Positions 46,141 to 55,611 are shown, counted from the stretch's first letter. The stretch is 64,000 nt of DNA from Spirochaeta lutea (GCF_000758165.1 NZ_JNUP01000001.1:1-64000), one strand, 5' to 3'. Made by a program: numbers and translations. Notes: generated from the sequence alone by a model not told the origin.

Positions 46141-47472
46141 TCAGCCTCCGAACTGTCTCATCAATTGCTGCTGATACTTTTTATTTTTTGTCATTTTTTT
46201 CATCATAAGCCGCATCTTTTCAAATTTCTTTAAAAGTTTATTTACATCGTACACCGAAGTGCCGCTGCCTTTTGCGATCCTTTTTCTCCGAGAAGGCCCT
46301 ATGATCAGATGATTATCACGCTCTTTGAGAGTCATGGATAGTAGGATAGCCTCTTCACGTTTCATCTCACCTTCATCCACTGCTTCGGCAGCTTCTTGGG
46401 CCTTCAGTCCCGGAATCATGCCGAGCATAGATTCAACGCTGCCCATTTTTTTCATTTTCTTGAATTGATCAAGGTAGTCAGCCAGGGTAAAACTGGCGGA
46501 CATCATTTTCTTTTGGAGCTCTATTGCTTCCTGCTCATCAAAGGCCTCCTGAGCCTTCTCAACGAGACTTACCACATCCCCCATGCCCAATATGCGGGAT
46601 GCAATCCGTTCGGGGTAAAAGGGTTCGATGTCGGTTATTTTTTCACCAGTACCTATATATTTAATGGGCTGATCGGTAATGGATTTAATAGATAGTGCAG
46701 CACCACCCCGGGTATCCGAATCAAACTTAGTTAAGATTACCCCTGTAAGGCCGATCTGATCGTGGAAGGTCTTTGCAATGTCAACAGCTGCTTGTCCGGT
46801 CATGGCATCAGCAACCAACAAGGCTTCAACAGGATCTACTACCTTTTTGATCCCCTGTAATTCCTTCATTAGATCAAGATCAGCCTGCATTCGACCTGCG
46901 GTATCAACAATCAAGACATCAAACTGCTCTTTCTTCGCTCTCTGCAGGGCCGATTTAGCTACCTTACTGGGATCCTTAGCCTTTTCATCGGCGACCACTG
47001 GGATACCGTGTTGCTCCCCGAGTATCATGAGCTGCTGTATGGCGGCCGGTCTTACAAGATCAGCCGCAGCAAGCATGGGGCGTCTACCCTGGTTTTTTAG
47101 TTCTAGGGCTAGTTTTACCGAGGTCGTCGTTTTACCGGAACCTTGCAGTCCGTATAACAGAATCACACTGGTAGTGTCCGGTCCTTTAAGCTGCAGTTCC
47201 TGGCGGGTATCGCCGAGAAGCTGCACCATCCGATCGTTTATGATTTTTATGAATTGCTGACTCGGTGATACGGCTTTCAGAACCGCATCGCCTTTGGCTT
47301 CCTGGATAGTCCGATTTACAAAACGCCGAACAACCCGCAGATTGACATCCGCCTCTAACAGGGCAATTTTTATTTCCTCAACAGCATCCTCGATGTTCTT
47401 TTCAGAAATTCGAGCCTGTCCTGAGATAGATCTGATAACGTCTGTAAATTTATCTGAAATACGGTCTAACAT
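46141..47472 (-). CDS. ffh: Signal recognition particle GTPase
   Basis: Targets nascent membrane proteins with 4.5S RNA and FtsY. 443 residues: N domain, G domain with GLQGSGKTTTS and DTAGRMQ and TKFDSDTRGG, and a Met-rich M domain at the C-terminus with the SRP RNA-binding helix (RRKRIAKGSG). 4.5S RNA is not found in this window. It leads the ribosomal operon with its own promoter. Confidence 0.97.
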   Translation of the reverse strand: MLDRISDKFTDVIRSISGQARISEKNIEDAVEEIKIALLEADVNLRVVRRFVNRTIQEAKGDAVLKAVSPSQQFIKIINDRMVQLLGDTRQELQLKGPDTTSVILLYGLQGSGKTTTSVKLALELKNQGRRPMLAAADLVRPAAIQQLMILGEQHGIPVVADEKAKDPSKVAKSALQRAKKEQFDVLIVDTAGRMQADLDLMKELQGIKKVVDPVEALLVADAMTGQAAVDIAKTFHDQIGLTGVILTKFDSDTRGGAALSIKSITDQPIKYIGTGEKITDIEPFYPERIASRILGMGDVVSLVEKAQEAFDEQEAIELQKKMMSASFTLADYLDQFKKMKKMGSVESMLGMIPGLKAQEAAEAVDEGEMKREEAILLSMTLKERDNHLIIGPSRRKRIAKGSGTSVYDVNKLLKKFEKMRLMMKKMTKNKKYQQQLMRQFGG

Positions 47473-47503
47473 TCAGCCTATGTCCTAAAGTATAGTAACG
47501 CTA

Positions 47504-47532
47504 CTTATACAGATATAGGCGGGAACTGTCAA
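47504..47532 (-). promoter_or_regulatory. Promoter of the ffh operon
   Basis: TTGACA (complement of 47527-47532), a 17-base spacer, then TATAAG (complement of 47504-47509), 31 bases before the ffh start. This is the best-formed promoter on the minus strand and probably drives ffh and the genes after it. Confidence 0.75.
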
Positions 47533-47551
47533 GGCTTGGGATGAGAAGTCC

Positions 47552-48946
47552 TTACCGTACCAATATATAGTCACGTTCCAGCTGCAATGCCGCCCCTCGA
47601 GCTTGCTGGTAGTGTGTGCTTAGGGGATATTCTTGGAGAAGCCTCCGATACAGCGAAACAGCCGTCTTGATGCTGGTTAGATCCTTTTGGGCAGCCAAAT
47701 CTTGGGCTTGGGCAAATAACACGTCATCTCCGCTCCGAGAGCTCTGTATTGCAAGTTCTTCTTGTTTTATAGCTGACCGGTCAGAAACTGTTCTGAGGGA
47801 TGGGCCCTGGGATACAGGCTCTACCCCTGGAACTTGATTCGGAGCTTCCTGGGGGTAATCTGGGTCTTTATCGGGCTCTGTTTGCATTGATGTAACTATC
47901 GAAATGGATTTCGTATCTTTTTTCCCGCTTTGGAGATTGTACCGTTCTAGGTCCAGGGTAATCGGTTGGGTTAGCTGTGGTTCTGCCAGGGGCTCATCAC
48001 CCGTGGAATTTAAGGTAAGATGCATTCCCTCGGTACCGTACTGTAGTGAAACTACGAGATTAATCTGATCGGCGATGTACCGACCGTCTGAGATGGATAG
48101 AATCTCCCGGGGCTCACTTGCGGCAGAATCCTCTCCCTCCAAGATTCGGGTGACACTCCAGCCGAATCCGGGCAGGAAAACGGATTCCCGAAGCACCTGG
48201 GATAGGGAATACACATCATGGGGGCGTAGCCGGACGGTTTCACCCTCCGGGATTTCAGGGTCCATTTCCAGCTCATTCTGATCGGGTTGCCTTCCGGCAG
48301 CCTCAGCCTGACCGCCTTCTGCCGGCTCTCGGACCTGGCTGGGCGCCAGAGCCACGGATACAACCTCTGGAGGAGCCGTGGGGGATACCGACGGGGGGTT
48401 CGCCTCCGCTACCCTGTCCACCGCTGCAGTTTCACGATCGCCAGTCGAATTTGCCACTCTCGGTGTTGCTTCATGGTTGTCAGGCGTTTCGGGGAGACCC
48501 TGAGACGGATCGGTGGTATTGGGAAGGTTCTCCCCGCGAGAGGTTGGTACTTCAGATACATAACCGCTTTCCACGTCCAGCTTTTCTGAAATCTGCACCA
48601 TCGGCAGGGGTAAGGGCTGCTCCAAGGCTATCGAAGCCGGAGCCGGACTGGGGATGAGGGGAAGCTCGGGCATTTGCCGGCTGCGCGGAATGGACGTCTG
48701 CTTGAGAACTCGGTATATCGGCAGCAACCCTGGGGACGGGGGAGTGGGAATCTCTATCACCGGGTCGGCGGAAGGGGTCCGTCTAGCGCTTATTTCCGGT
48801 AAGGCTTGTTCCGAATCTTCCGTATGCCCTGGCTTCGAGATAGGTATTTGTTGTGGAGATTCTATTGATGGTTGGTTCGGCATGCTCGCGCAGCCTCCCA
48901 GTACCACCGCCATAGTTAAGATCATTAGTCGATTAGCAGTTTTCAT
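47552..48946 (-). CDS. Proline-rich lipoprotein of unknown function
   Basis: 464 residues from the ATG at 48946, chosen because GGGAGGGG lies six bases upstream. A lipobox (VVLGGC) ends the signal peptide. The first ~230 residues are Pro/Ser/Glu-rich low complexity, then a folded part with RLRPHDVYSLSQVL and beta strands, then a C-terminal helical end (LYRRLLQEYP) like a TPR half. Envelope anchor with an exposed flexible linker is likely. No family recognised. Local GC is higher than in most of the window. Confidence 0.6.
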   Translation of the reverse strand: MKTANRLMILTMAVVLGGCASMPNQPSIESPQQIPISKPGHTEDSEQALPEISARRTPSADPVIEIPTPPSPGLLPIYRVLKQTSIPRSRQMPELPLIPSPAPASIALEQPLPLPMVQISEKLDVESGYVSEVPTSRGENLPNTTDPSQGLPETPDNHEATPRVANSTGDRETAAVDRVAEANPPSVSPTAPPEVVSVALAPSQVREPAEGGQAEAAGRQPDQNELEMDPEIPEGETVRLRPHDVYSLSQVLRESVFLPGFGWSVTRILEGEDSAASEPREILSISDGRYIADQINLVVSLQYGTEGMHLTLNSTGDEPLAEPQLTQPITLDLERYNLQSGKKDTKSISIVTSMQTEPDKDPDYPQEAPNQVPGVEPVSQGPSLRTVSDRSAIKQEELAIQSSRSGDDVLFAQAQDLAAQKDLTSIKTAVSLYRRLLQEYPLSTHYQQARGAALQLERDYILVR

Positions 48947-49126
48947 TGCCATCCCCTCCCGTACTAGTATCGGAACGTACCAGGGTGGGTTAAGTACTTT
49001 ATGGTGCACAAACGGTTATACCCGCGCTAGATATAGGGGATAGAGATAGGTGCGGGGTCTTGAAGCCAACCCAGATATAGGTTCGCGGGGGAACACGCTA
49101 CAGGCTTTTAGGTATTACATATGGTA

Positions 49127-49573
49127 TTAATCGATTTCCATCAGCAAATCAAAATACCGCTGGCGGTTCTGTTCTGAGAGGGTGTCGGTTCCAACGGTGA
49201 TGGGATCAACCCAGAACTGTTCTATATCTTCCAGGGTCCATTGGGTTCGCCGGGGACGCTGCTGAATCCAGCCGGGGTTCCAGAAATACTCAATCTCGTT
49301 CGGGATTACCAATTCGGCAGGATCTAGCTCATGGGCGGCCTGCAAGGGATCCGGGAAGGGGGTATTCAAATCTTGTTGAACCGTGGGATCTGAATCCCTC
49401 CTCCCTGGGAGCCCGGCAGAAGCACCGGTATCCCCGGGCTTGGAAGTACATCCACGCATGAGAATCACCATAAAAACCAACAACAGAACGCCAAGTACGA
49501 TAAAGCCAATAATCCGTAATGGAATCTTTTTGAACAGTCCTAAAAACGCCTGTAAGATTTTTCTGGATTCCAT
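49127..49573 (-). CDS. Single-pass membrane protein of unknown function
   Basis: 148 residues: a basic amphipathic start, one transmembrane helix at about 20-40 followed by RGC, a low-complexity Gly/Pro/Asp stretch, and a C-terminal soluble part with two Trp-rich motifs (EYFWNPGW and EDIEQFWVDP). It sits 24 bases after smc in the same direction. No family recognised. Confidence 0.6.
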   Translation of the reverse strand: MESRKILQAFLGLFKKIPLRIIGFIVLGVLLLVFMVILMRGCTSKPGDTGASAGLPGRRDSDPTVQQDLNTPFPDPLQAAHELDPAELVIPNEIEYFWNPGWIQQRPRRTQWTLEDIEQFWVDPITVGTDTLSEQNRQRYFDLLMEID

Positions 49574-49597
49574 GGTGACTCCTCCTTACCGGGGTAT

Positions 49598-52414
49598 CTA
49601 CCCCCTATGGAGATTTTGATCCGGAGTGGTTACCTCACCCTCGCCGCCGATGCGAATGGAGACTACCTTCGAAACACCGGATTCCTCCATTGTAACCCCG
49701 AGGAGGGTTCGTGCGCCGGCAACGGTTTTTTTATTGTGAGTTATCACAATGAACTGACTCGACTGGCCGAATTCCATCAGCATCGTCACAAACCTGCCCA
49801 CATTGCTCTCGTCCAAGGCCGCGTCAATCTCATCGAGGAGACAGAAGGGGCTGGGTTTTACCATGTAGGTTGCAAACAGCAGGGCTACCGCGGTGAGGGA
49901 GCGCTCACCACCCGAGAGGAGGTTTATACTCTCAAGTTTTTTGCCCGGGGGCTGGGCGAAAATCTCGATTCCGGATTCTAGGACACGATCGGGTTCGGTA
50001 AGCCGGATCTCCGCCCGGCCGCCGCCGAATAGTCGTCGGAACATGGCATGAAAGTTTTTCCGGATCTTTTCATAGGTTTGGGTGAACAACTCTGCACTCT
50101 CTTGACGAATCTCAGCGGTGATACGTTCCAGGTCGGATTTGGCCTGGGCAAGATCGTCCATTTGCCCGCGAAGAAATTCATAGCGTTCCTTAACCTCGGC
50201 AAATTCTTCGGGAGCCATAAGGTTCACACTTCCAAGGCTCTTTTGCTCCTCTTTGAGGGTATCCATGTTCTTTTTTAATTCTTGGATACTATCGGTGATC
50301 TCATATATCCGATCTTCATAGGTGCTTAGTTCTTGGGAGTACCGTTCCCTAAAGTTGTTGTACAGATTCTTAATATCCGCGGAGATCTCAGCCAGGGTCA
50401 TTTGCAGTTTTTCAACCTTTGCCTGGGCCTTCCCCAGTCCTGTCATACTCGTCTTAAGCTCTTTTTCCTTGCGGATCATCTCCGCATTCTTGGTGGAGAT
50501 GGTTTTCTCGAGTCGCGAGAGGGTTTTTTGAAGGTTCTTTTCTTCTTTTTCCTGGGATAGCCGTTGAGATTCAACCTCTTTGATTTTATTGGAGAGGCCC
50601 TGCAGTCTTCCCTCATCCTCAGCCATCTGTTTCCGATGTTCCCGCAAGCGAGTGTACATTTCCTCGGTCTGGGTACGGGTTCGATTGATATCTTCCCGTA
50701 TGGAAGCCACCTGATTCTTTAGTTGAACATCTGAAAGTTTGAGGTCTTCCAGGGTTCTTCGGTATTCTTCGACCTTTTTTCGCAGGCTATCATTTTCCTC
50801 GGTAAAATTTGTAATGCGTTCACGGTGGTTTTCAATTTCGTGGCGGAGGCTACGCATTCTTTCATCAATTCCACGTTTTCTCGTAATAATCCCTTCGGGT
50901 GCGATAAAATCATCCAAAAACCGAGGAATTGTTTCTTCCAGTTGGGTGTAGACATGATCCAGGTCGGCTATTTTTCCGTCTATATCTGATAAGCTTTCGA
51001 TGAGGCCACGGATGCGATCCTGGAGTCCTTCTACCTCTCCTGTGCCTGTAAAATCGGATAACAGATCGCGTTTCCCCTGAACCGCAATTCTAATACCCTG
51101 TAACCGACCATGAAAATCTTCCGACAACTCTTCCCGCCGTTTTATAGAATACCCCGATTGTTGCAGCCCCTGATCCAATTGAGCTACGATATCGTCGGTC
51201 AACTCCGCGAGGGATTCCTGTAACCGGGTTTGCTCAGCCTCGATGGTGTGAATTTCTCGGGTGGAGGAATCTATACCCTGCTGATTATCGGCAATCCGGT
51301 CCGAGGTCCTGGTGATGGATGCTGCAAAGAATTGGATGTTTTGCTGGTTCTCCTGGACTCGGGATTCCATGGCTTTCTCAGATTTTTCTTTTTCAAGAAT
51401 CGTATTCTGCACTTCCTCAATACGTTTGGAAATTACCGCTTCGGTCTCTTTATCGGATTTTAATTTATCCGAGATTTCCTGTCCCCGTTCCTGGAGGAGG
51501 GAGATTTGACTGGTCAGGTTATTCTTTTCAAGTTCAATCCCGTATAGCAGTTTTTGGGTCTCGATGAGCTCGGATTCCATGGTATTGACCTGATCGAGAT
51601 TGCTCTCCACAGATTCATTAATAGTATCAATCCGGTGTTTTAATTCATCCCGTTCCTTGGCTGCAACGGCCAGCTCCTTATTCCGCTTATCCTTTGCCTC
51701 TAGGAGATCTCGAAGTTTAAGAAGCTGGATAGATAGCTCAACCGAAAAGGTCTCATCCTTAAGTTCCCGATAGCGTACCGTCTTTTCAGACTGCTTCTTA
51801 AGGGCGTCATAACTGCGCTTGACCTCGGAGAGGATGCTTTCTACCTGCCGCATATTCTCTTCGGTGCGTAAGAGCTTGCGCTCTGCCTCTTGCCCCCTCA
51901 CCTTAAATTTAGTGATGGCGGCGGCTTCCTCAAAAATCAGCCGCCGCTCCTCCGGTTTATTCGAGAGCACCTGATCTATCTTCCCCTGCTCCATGATGGA
52001 GTAGGCTGATTTTCCCACCCCTGTATCATAAAACAGTTCACGGAGTTCCTTGAGGCGCACCGGAGTGTTGTTAATATAGTATTCACTGTCTCCGTTTCGA
52101 TATAAGCGGCGTTTCACCGATACTTCCGGCATGTCCAGGGGTAATAAATTGTGATCGTTTTGCAGGGTAAGTGTGACTTCAGCAACATTGAGTGCCTTCC
52201 GGGCCTCTGTACCATTGAAGATTACATCCTCCATCTTATCTGCCCGTAGGCTCTTCGTGGCCTGCTCACCTAACACCCATTTGATGGCGTCCACCACGTT
52301 GCTCTTCCCGCATCCATTGGGGCCAAGCAGGGCAGATACGCCATCGCTGAATTGGATAAGACTCTTGTCAGCAAATGATTTAAATCCAAAGATTTCAATA
52401 CTCTTGAGAAACAC
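49598..52414 (-). CDS. smc: Chromosome segregation ATPase SMC, short form
   Basis: Condensin ATPase. I use the GTG at 52414 (938 residues) with AGAAGG five bases upstream; an ATG at 52492 adds 26 residues not seen in SMC. Walker A GPNGCGKSN at 31-39, signature LSGGERS at about 833, Walker B FCLLDEIDAALDE at about 856. Both coiled coils are present, but they are short (normal SMC is ~1150-1200 residues). I cannot find the hinge domain: TFLPL and the NPGGSMTGG that ends it are absent, replaced by a ~100-residue linker at about 430-520. Partners scpA and scpB are at 2988-4318. Confidence 0.93.
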   Translation of the reverse strand: MFLKSIEIFGFKSFADKSLIQFSDGVSALLGPNGCGKSNVVDAIKWVLGEQATKSLRADKMEDVIFNGTEARKALNVAEVTLTLQNDHNLLPLDMPEVSVKRRLYRNGDSEYYINNTPVRLKELRELFYDTGVGKSAYSIMEQGKIDQVLSNKPEERRLIFEEAAAITKFKVRGQEAERKLLRTEENMRQVESILSEVKRSYDALKKQSEKTVRYRELKDETFSVELSIQLLKLRDLLEAKDKRNKELAVAAKERDELKHRIDTINESVESNLDQVNTMESELIETQKLLYGIELEKNNLTSQISLLQERGQEISDKLKSDKETEAVISKRIEEVQNTILEKEKSEKAMESRVQENQQNIQFFAASITRTSDRIADNQQGIDSSTREIHTIEAEQTRLQESLAELTDDIVAQLDQGLQQSGYSIKRREELSEDFHGRLQGIRIAVQGKRDLLSDFTGTGEVEGLQDRIRGLIESLSDIDGKIADLDHVYTQLEETIPRFLDDFIAPEGIITRKRGIDERMRSLRHEIENHRERITNFTEENDSLRKKVEEYRRTLEDLKLSDVQLKNQVASIREDINRTRTQTEEMYTRLREHRKQMAEDEGRLQGLSNKIKEVESQRLSQEKEEKNLQKTLSRLEKTISTKNAEMIRKEKELKTSMTGLGKAQAKVEKLQMTLAEISADIKNLYNNFRERYSQELSTYEDRIYEITDSIQELKKNMDTLKEEQKSLGSVNLMAPEEFAEVKERYEFLRGQMDDLAQAKSDLERITAEIRQESAELFTQTYEKIRKNFHAMFRRLFGGGRAEIRLTEPDRVLESGIEIFAQPPGKKLESINLLSGGERSLTAVALLFATYMVKPSPFCLLDEIDAALDESNVGRFVTMLMEFGQSSQFIVITHNKKTVAGARTLLGVTMEESGVSKVVSIRIGGEGEVTTPDQNLHRG

Positions 52415-52479
52415 AGATACCTTCTTTTCTATTCGGCGGTTGAGGGATCTAGTAACGCCGCAGTTGCTATTGTTCACCC

Positions 52480-52508
52480 AAGCTATCACCAAGGGGGTGG
52501 AGCGTCAA
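52480..52508 (-). promoter_or_regulatory. Putative smc promoter
   Basis: TTGACG (complement of 52503-52508), 17 bases, then TAGCTT (complement of 52480-52485), about 65 bases before the GTG start. The -10 is weak. Its -35 is back to back with the -35 of the superoxide reductase promoter. Confidence 0.4.
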
Positions 52509-52513
52509 TATTC

Positions 52514-52542
52514 TTGCAGTTTCACGGGAATACAACTATCCT
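52514..52542 (+). promoter_or_regulatory. Promoter of the superoxide reductase gene
   Basis: TTGCAG (52514-52519), 17 bases, then TATCCT (52537-52542), followed by GGAGGAG before the ATG at 52579. Only five bases separate it from the smc -35 element. Confidence 0.6.
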
Positions 52543-52578
52543 GAGATTATACCAGAAACCAAGATCCTAGGAGGAGTT

Positions 52579-52962
52579 ATGATCAGTTCGAAAATCCAGA
52601 GTGCGGATTGGAAATCCGAAAAGCATGCACCGGTTATTGAGTGCAAACCACAGGGTGAAAAACAGGGTTCATACAGTGTTACTGTAAGTGTGGGAAAGGA
52701 AATTCCACATCCCAATACCACTGAGCACCATATTTCCTGGATCCAGCTTTTTTTCTTGCCCCAGGACGGCACATTTCCCATTCAACTCGGAGAGGCTAGA
52801 TTCACTGCCCATGGTGAGTCGGCTCAGGGTGCGAATCAGGGTCCTGCATACTCCGTACCGGAGGCTCGCTTTCAGGTAACGATCACTGGCCAAGGAACCC
52901 TCCAAGCTATTAGCTACTGCAACATTCACGGCCTATGGCAGAGTGAAATCCCCCTGGCATAA
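52579..52962 (+). CDS. Superoxide reductase, one-iron (neelaredoxin) type
   Basis: Reduces superoxide to peroxide without making oxygen, suiting an anaerobe. 127 residues. The Fe(His)4Cys site is visible: H16 in the EKHAP motif (with E14/K15), H44 and H50, and C114-NI-H117. The N-terminal desulforedoxin centre (four Cys) is missing, as in the Treponema pallidum enzyme. It is divergent from smc and 47 bases before rnhB. Confidence 0.92.
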   Translation: MISSKIQSADWKSEKHAPVIECKPQGEKQGSYSVTVSVGKEIPHPNTTEHHISWIQLFFLPQDGTFPIQLGEARFTAHGESAQGANQGPAYSVPEARFQVTITGQGTLQAISYCNIHGLWQSEIPLA

Positions 52963-53009
52963 CAATGCCCCTGGTCCATACCTAGTTCCATTGCCCTAGC
53001 CGACCATTT

Positions 53010-53633
53010 ATGGTATCTATCAGCACCATGTATGTATGCGGACTTGATGAAGCTGGGCGGGGGCCGCTTTGCGGCCCCGTAACGGCTGGGGCAGTCATAC
53101 TCCCGGAGGAGTATAATCACCCACTGTATAAGGACAGTAAAAAACTCACAGAAAAAAAACGACGACTCATCGCGGAAGAGATTAGGGGATCCTCGCATCC
53201 CTGGGGGATAGGATGGGCCAGCCATCGAGAAATTGACAGTATGAACATCCACAATGCGACCCTGCTTGCCATGACCCGTGCTTGGGAGGATCTTGTACGC
53301 CGGTCCGGTGCAAGTCAGCTTGAGATCATCCTCGAGCAGGGGCTCGCTATCCTGGTGGACGGGAAGTTTGTCCCGCCTATTCCCGGTTTTACCGGGGAGA
53401 TTCTTCCGGTTGTCAAGGGTGATCAATTAGTCACCGCCATTTCTGCTGCATCAATTCTTGCGAAAACCGAACGTGATGCCTGGCTGGATGATTGGTGTAC
53501 TGAGAACGACCAAGATGACCGGTACGGCCTACGAAAGCACAAGGGGTATCCCACCGAATTTCATCGGAAAAAGATCGCCGAGTACGGTCCCAGTGAAATT
53601 CACCGTCTGAGCTTCCGTCTGCCCCAGGGATAA
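53010..53633 (+). CDS. rnhB: Ribonuclease HII
   Basis: Removes RNA from RNA-DNA hybrids, including single ribonucleotides. 207 residues with GLDEAGRGPLCGPV (catalytic Asp-Glu) and SILAKTERDAWL. The start may be the ATG at 53010 or the one at 53028, which is closer to the family pattern. No strong RBS. Confidence 0.94.
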   Translation: MVSISTMYVCGLDEAGRGPLCGPVTAGAVILPEEYNHPLYKDSKKLTEKKRRLIAEEIRGSSHPWGIGWASHREIDSMNIHNATLLAMTRAWEDLVRRSGASQLEIILEQGLAILVDGKFVPPIPGFTGEILPVVKGDQLVTAISAASILAKTERDAWLDDWCTENDQDDRYGLRKHKGYPTEFHRKKIAEYGPSEIHRLSFRLPQG

Positions 53634-53689
53634 TCGCCGACGATATAGAAACTAGCTACGAGAAATTACTTCACTATAAACGAGGATAT

Positions 53690-54496
53690 ATGCGTAACAC
53701 ATCACAAATTCTTCCCCCCGGGGAGGTTATTCGACAATTCATAACGGCCGGTGAAAAGAAGATCCAGCAACCGTCTCGGCAATTTTTTCTGTCGTCAGTA
53801 CTTGGAGGCGCGTATGTGGCCTTGGGTTGTTTATTGGCTCTTGGGGTTGCCGGGGGGATCCCCGGGATTGCTGCAGCCAACCCCGGTCTGCCTAAGCTCC
53901 TGTTCGGGGTAATGTTCCCCCTGGGATTGATTTTGGTGGTATTCACCGGCGCCGATTTGTTTACAAGCGACTGTGCTATCTTTACGGTTTCTTGGTTGAG
54001 CAAACGAACCCCCTTGAAGGCGGTAGCGCCGCGGTTGCTTCTCAGCTACGGGGGCAATTTCATTGGCGCTATGGTGGTTCTATTTATTGTGGCTATACCG
54101 AGCGGTTTTCTTGGCCATGAACCCTGGAGCGCATATTTTGCGGGGATTGCCGAGGGTAAAACGAGTCACAGCTTTTTACTCTCCCTTCTGAAGGGAGTCG
54201 GGGCGAACTGGCTGGTTTGTTTAGCAGCCTGGATGGGGACTGCAGCTTCTGACGCCCCGGGGAAAATGCTAGGGATATGGTTACCGGTTATGGCCTTTGT
54301 CACCCTAGGGCTTGAGCATAGCATTGCGAATTTTTTCCTTATTCCCGGTGGAATGATGAGCGGAAGCACGAATACCATTATCGAGATGTTCGCTACCAAC
54401 ATAATACCGGTAACCCTTGGGAATATGCTCGGAGGGATTTTTCTGGTCGGCGTGCCCCAGACGCTCTTGTTCTTACAGAATGATTCTGCGGAGTAA
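53690..54496 (+). CDS. Formate/nitrite transporter family channel
   Basis: 268 residues, about six transmembrane helices, with the FNT features GADLFTSDCAIF and NWLVCLAAWMGTAA. Members export formate or import nitrite or lactate by a pH-gated pentameric channel; with superoxide reductase nearby it fits mixed-acid fermentation, but the substrate is not readable. RBS CGAGGA. Confidence 0.9.
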   Translation: MRNTSQILPPGEVIRQFITAGEKKIQQPSRQFFLSSVLGGAYVALGCLLALGVAGGIPGIAAANPGLPKLLFGVMFPLGLILVVFTGADLFTSDCAIFTVSWLSKRTPLKAVAPRLLLSYGGNFIGAMVVLFIVAIPSGFLGHEPWSAYFAGIAEGKTSHSFLLSLLKGVGANWLVCLAAWMGTAASDAPGKMLGIWLPVMAFVTLGLEHSIANFFLIPGGMMSGSTNTIIEMFATNIIPVTLGNMLGGIFLVGVPQTLLFLQNDSAE

Positions 54497-54678
54497 TTGC
54501 ACCCCATGTTGATTTGTCGTGATGTTTGTCCCTGTCCTTGCAGCCCACGAACCTGAGTATTCTATATAGTGACCTGCGTACTGGTACTGTACTAACATAC
54601 CAAGTTGTGCCAAGGAAAAAATGTACTGGGGTAAGCCAGGGGAACCCTGGGATAATGAATTATTGGTAGGCGAGAAAG
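54497..54678. other. Gap after the transporter gene
   Basis: 182 bases without a gene. A short palindrome (CCAGGG/CCCTGG near 54638-54651) lies downstream of tRNA-Gly on the minus strand and may be a weak terminator; the T-run is about 15 bases further on. Nothing else recognised. Confidence 0.4.
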
Positions 54679-54750
54679 AGCGTCCGATCGGAATCGAACC
54701 GACATCTCCAGCTTGGAAGGCTGGGGTAATAACCATTATACGACGGACGC
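54679..54750 (-). tRNA. tRNA-Gly (anticodon TCC)
   Basis: 72 bases: GCGTCCG/CGGACGC acceptor stem, anticodon loop CTTCCAA in a CCAGC/GCTGG stem, T-arm TGTCGG TTCGATT CCGAT. Discriminator T, CCA not encoded. Confidence 0.97.
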
Positions 54751-54762
54751 TTGCTGGGCTAA

Positions 54763-54791
54763 TGTATACAGAAATGAAATATTTTTGTCAA
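54763..54791 (-). promoter_or_regulatory. Promoter of tRNA-Gly
   Basis: TTGACA (complement of 54786-54791), 17 bases, TATACA (complement of 54763-54768), 12 bases before the tRNA 5' end. Near-perfect housekeeping promoter. Confidence 0.85.
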
Positions 54792-54969
54792 CAAGGGTTC
54801 GAAAATTGTGTTGCTCTTTATCCGAATACCCTGGGTTGACGGTATACTAGGATCAGGGGCTCGTGCATCTAGTGCCGGAACAATTACCGCAGTTAAGAGA
54901 TCACTTTGGGGTATGATTTTTTGCGCATTCAGGCTATAGTCCCCGAAGAGATTTATGAAGGGAGATAGT

Positions 54970-55362
54970 ATGGTAAAGAAAAGTATTGCCGTTCTTATGT
55001 TAGTATTCCTTAGTATAGCGGGTGTATTTGCTGGGGATTATGATGAACTTCGCGAGGTAATGGAAGAAATACTCGAGGTTCAGCAGGATTTGATTGATGG
55101 ACTTGACGGGGCGGAAACCGCTGAAGAGGTAGCCTCGGTTATCGTCATTTGGGGTGAGGCGTTGAATGAGATTGGTCCGAAGATGACCGCCATTGAGGAA
55201 AAATACCCGGAAATCGTTGATATGCAGGAACCACCCGAAGAAGTGGCCGATATCGCTGCAGAACTTGAAGCTCTCGATGAGAAATTAGCAACTTCCATGA
55301 TGAAGATCTACTCATATTATGAGGATCCGGCGGTACAAGAAGCCATGGAAAGTCTTCAGTAA
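54970..55362 (+). CDS. Small secreted helical protein
   Basis: 130 residues from the ATG at 54970, which directly follows GGGAGA; an ATG five codons upstream exists. A signal peptide ends VFAG at about residue 21. The mature protein is very acidic and predicted all-helical (heptads such as MEEILEVQQDLIDGL). No family recognised. It starts about 220 bases from tRNA-Gly and 18 before the PUR gene. Confidence 0.65.
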   Translation: MVKKSIAVLMLVFLSIAGVFAGDYDELREVMEEILEVQQDLIDGLDGAETAEEVASVIVIWGEALNEIGPKMTAIEEKYPEIVDMQEPPEEVADIAAELEALDEKLATSMMKIYSYYEDPAVQEAMESLQ

Positions 55363-55380
55363 CAGGAAAGGGATGCATAC

Positions 55381-55611
55381 ATGGGCGTACGTGGCGAAAT
55401 TTTTTCTACGAGGGTGATATCTGATCGACGGACATTCTTTTTCAATGTGAAGGAGAATCGTCGGGGAGATAAGTTTCTCAATATTGTAGAAAGCCGAAAA
55501 AATGTGAATGAGGATTTTGACCGCTCTCAGATTATGATTTATGAAGAAGATGTGGACCGTTTCGTTGAGGAACTAGAAAAAGCCGTCAAGGCATTAAAGA
55601 CTCGTTCCTAG
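55381..55611 (+). CDS. PUR-domain nucleic-acid-binding protein
   Basis: 76 residues, the bacterial single PUR repeat (DUF3276): MGVRGEIFSTRV..DRRTFFFNVKENR..DKFLNIVESRK. The Borrelia orthologue BpuR binds DNA and RNA and regulates transcription and translation. RBS AGGAAAGGG. rmuC starts eight bases after it. Confidence 0.88.
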   Translation: MGVRGEIFSTRVISDRRTFFFNVKENRRGDKFLNIVESRKNVNEDFDRSQIMIYEEDVDRFVEELEKAVKALKTRS

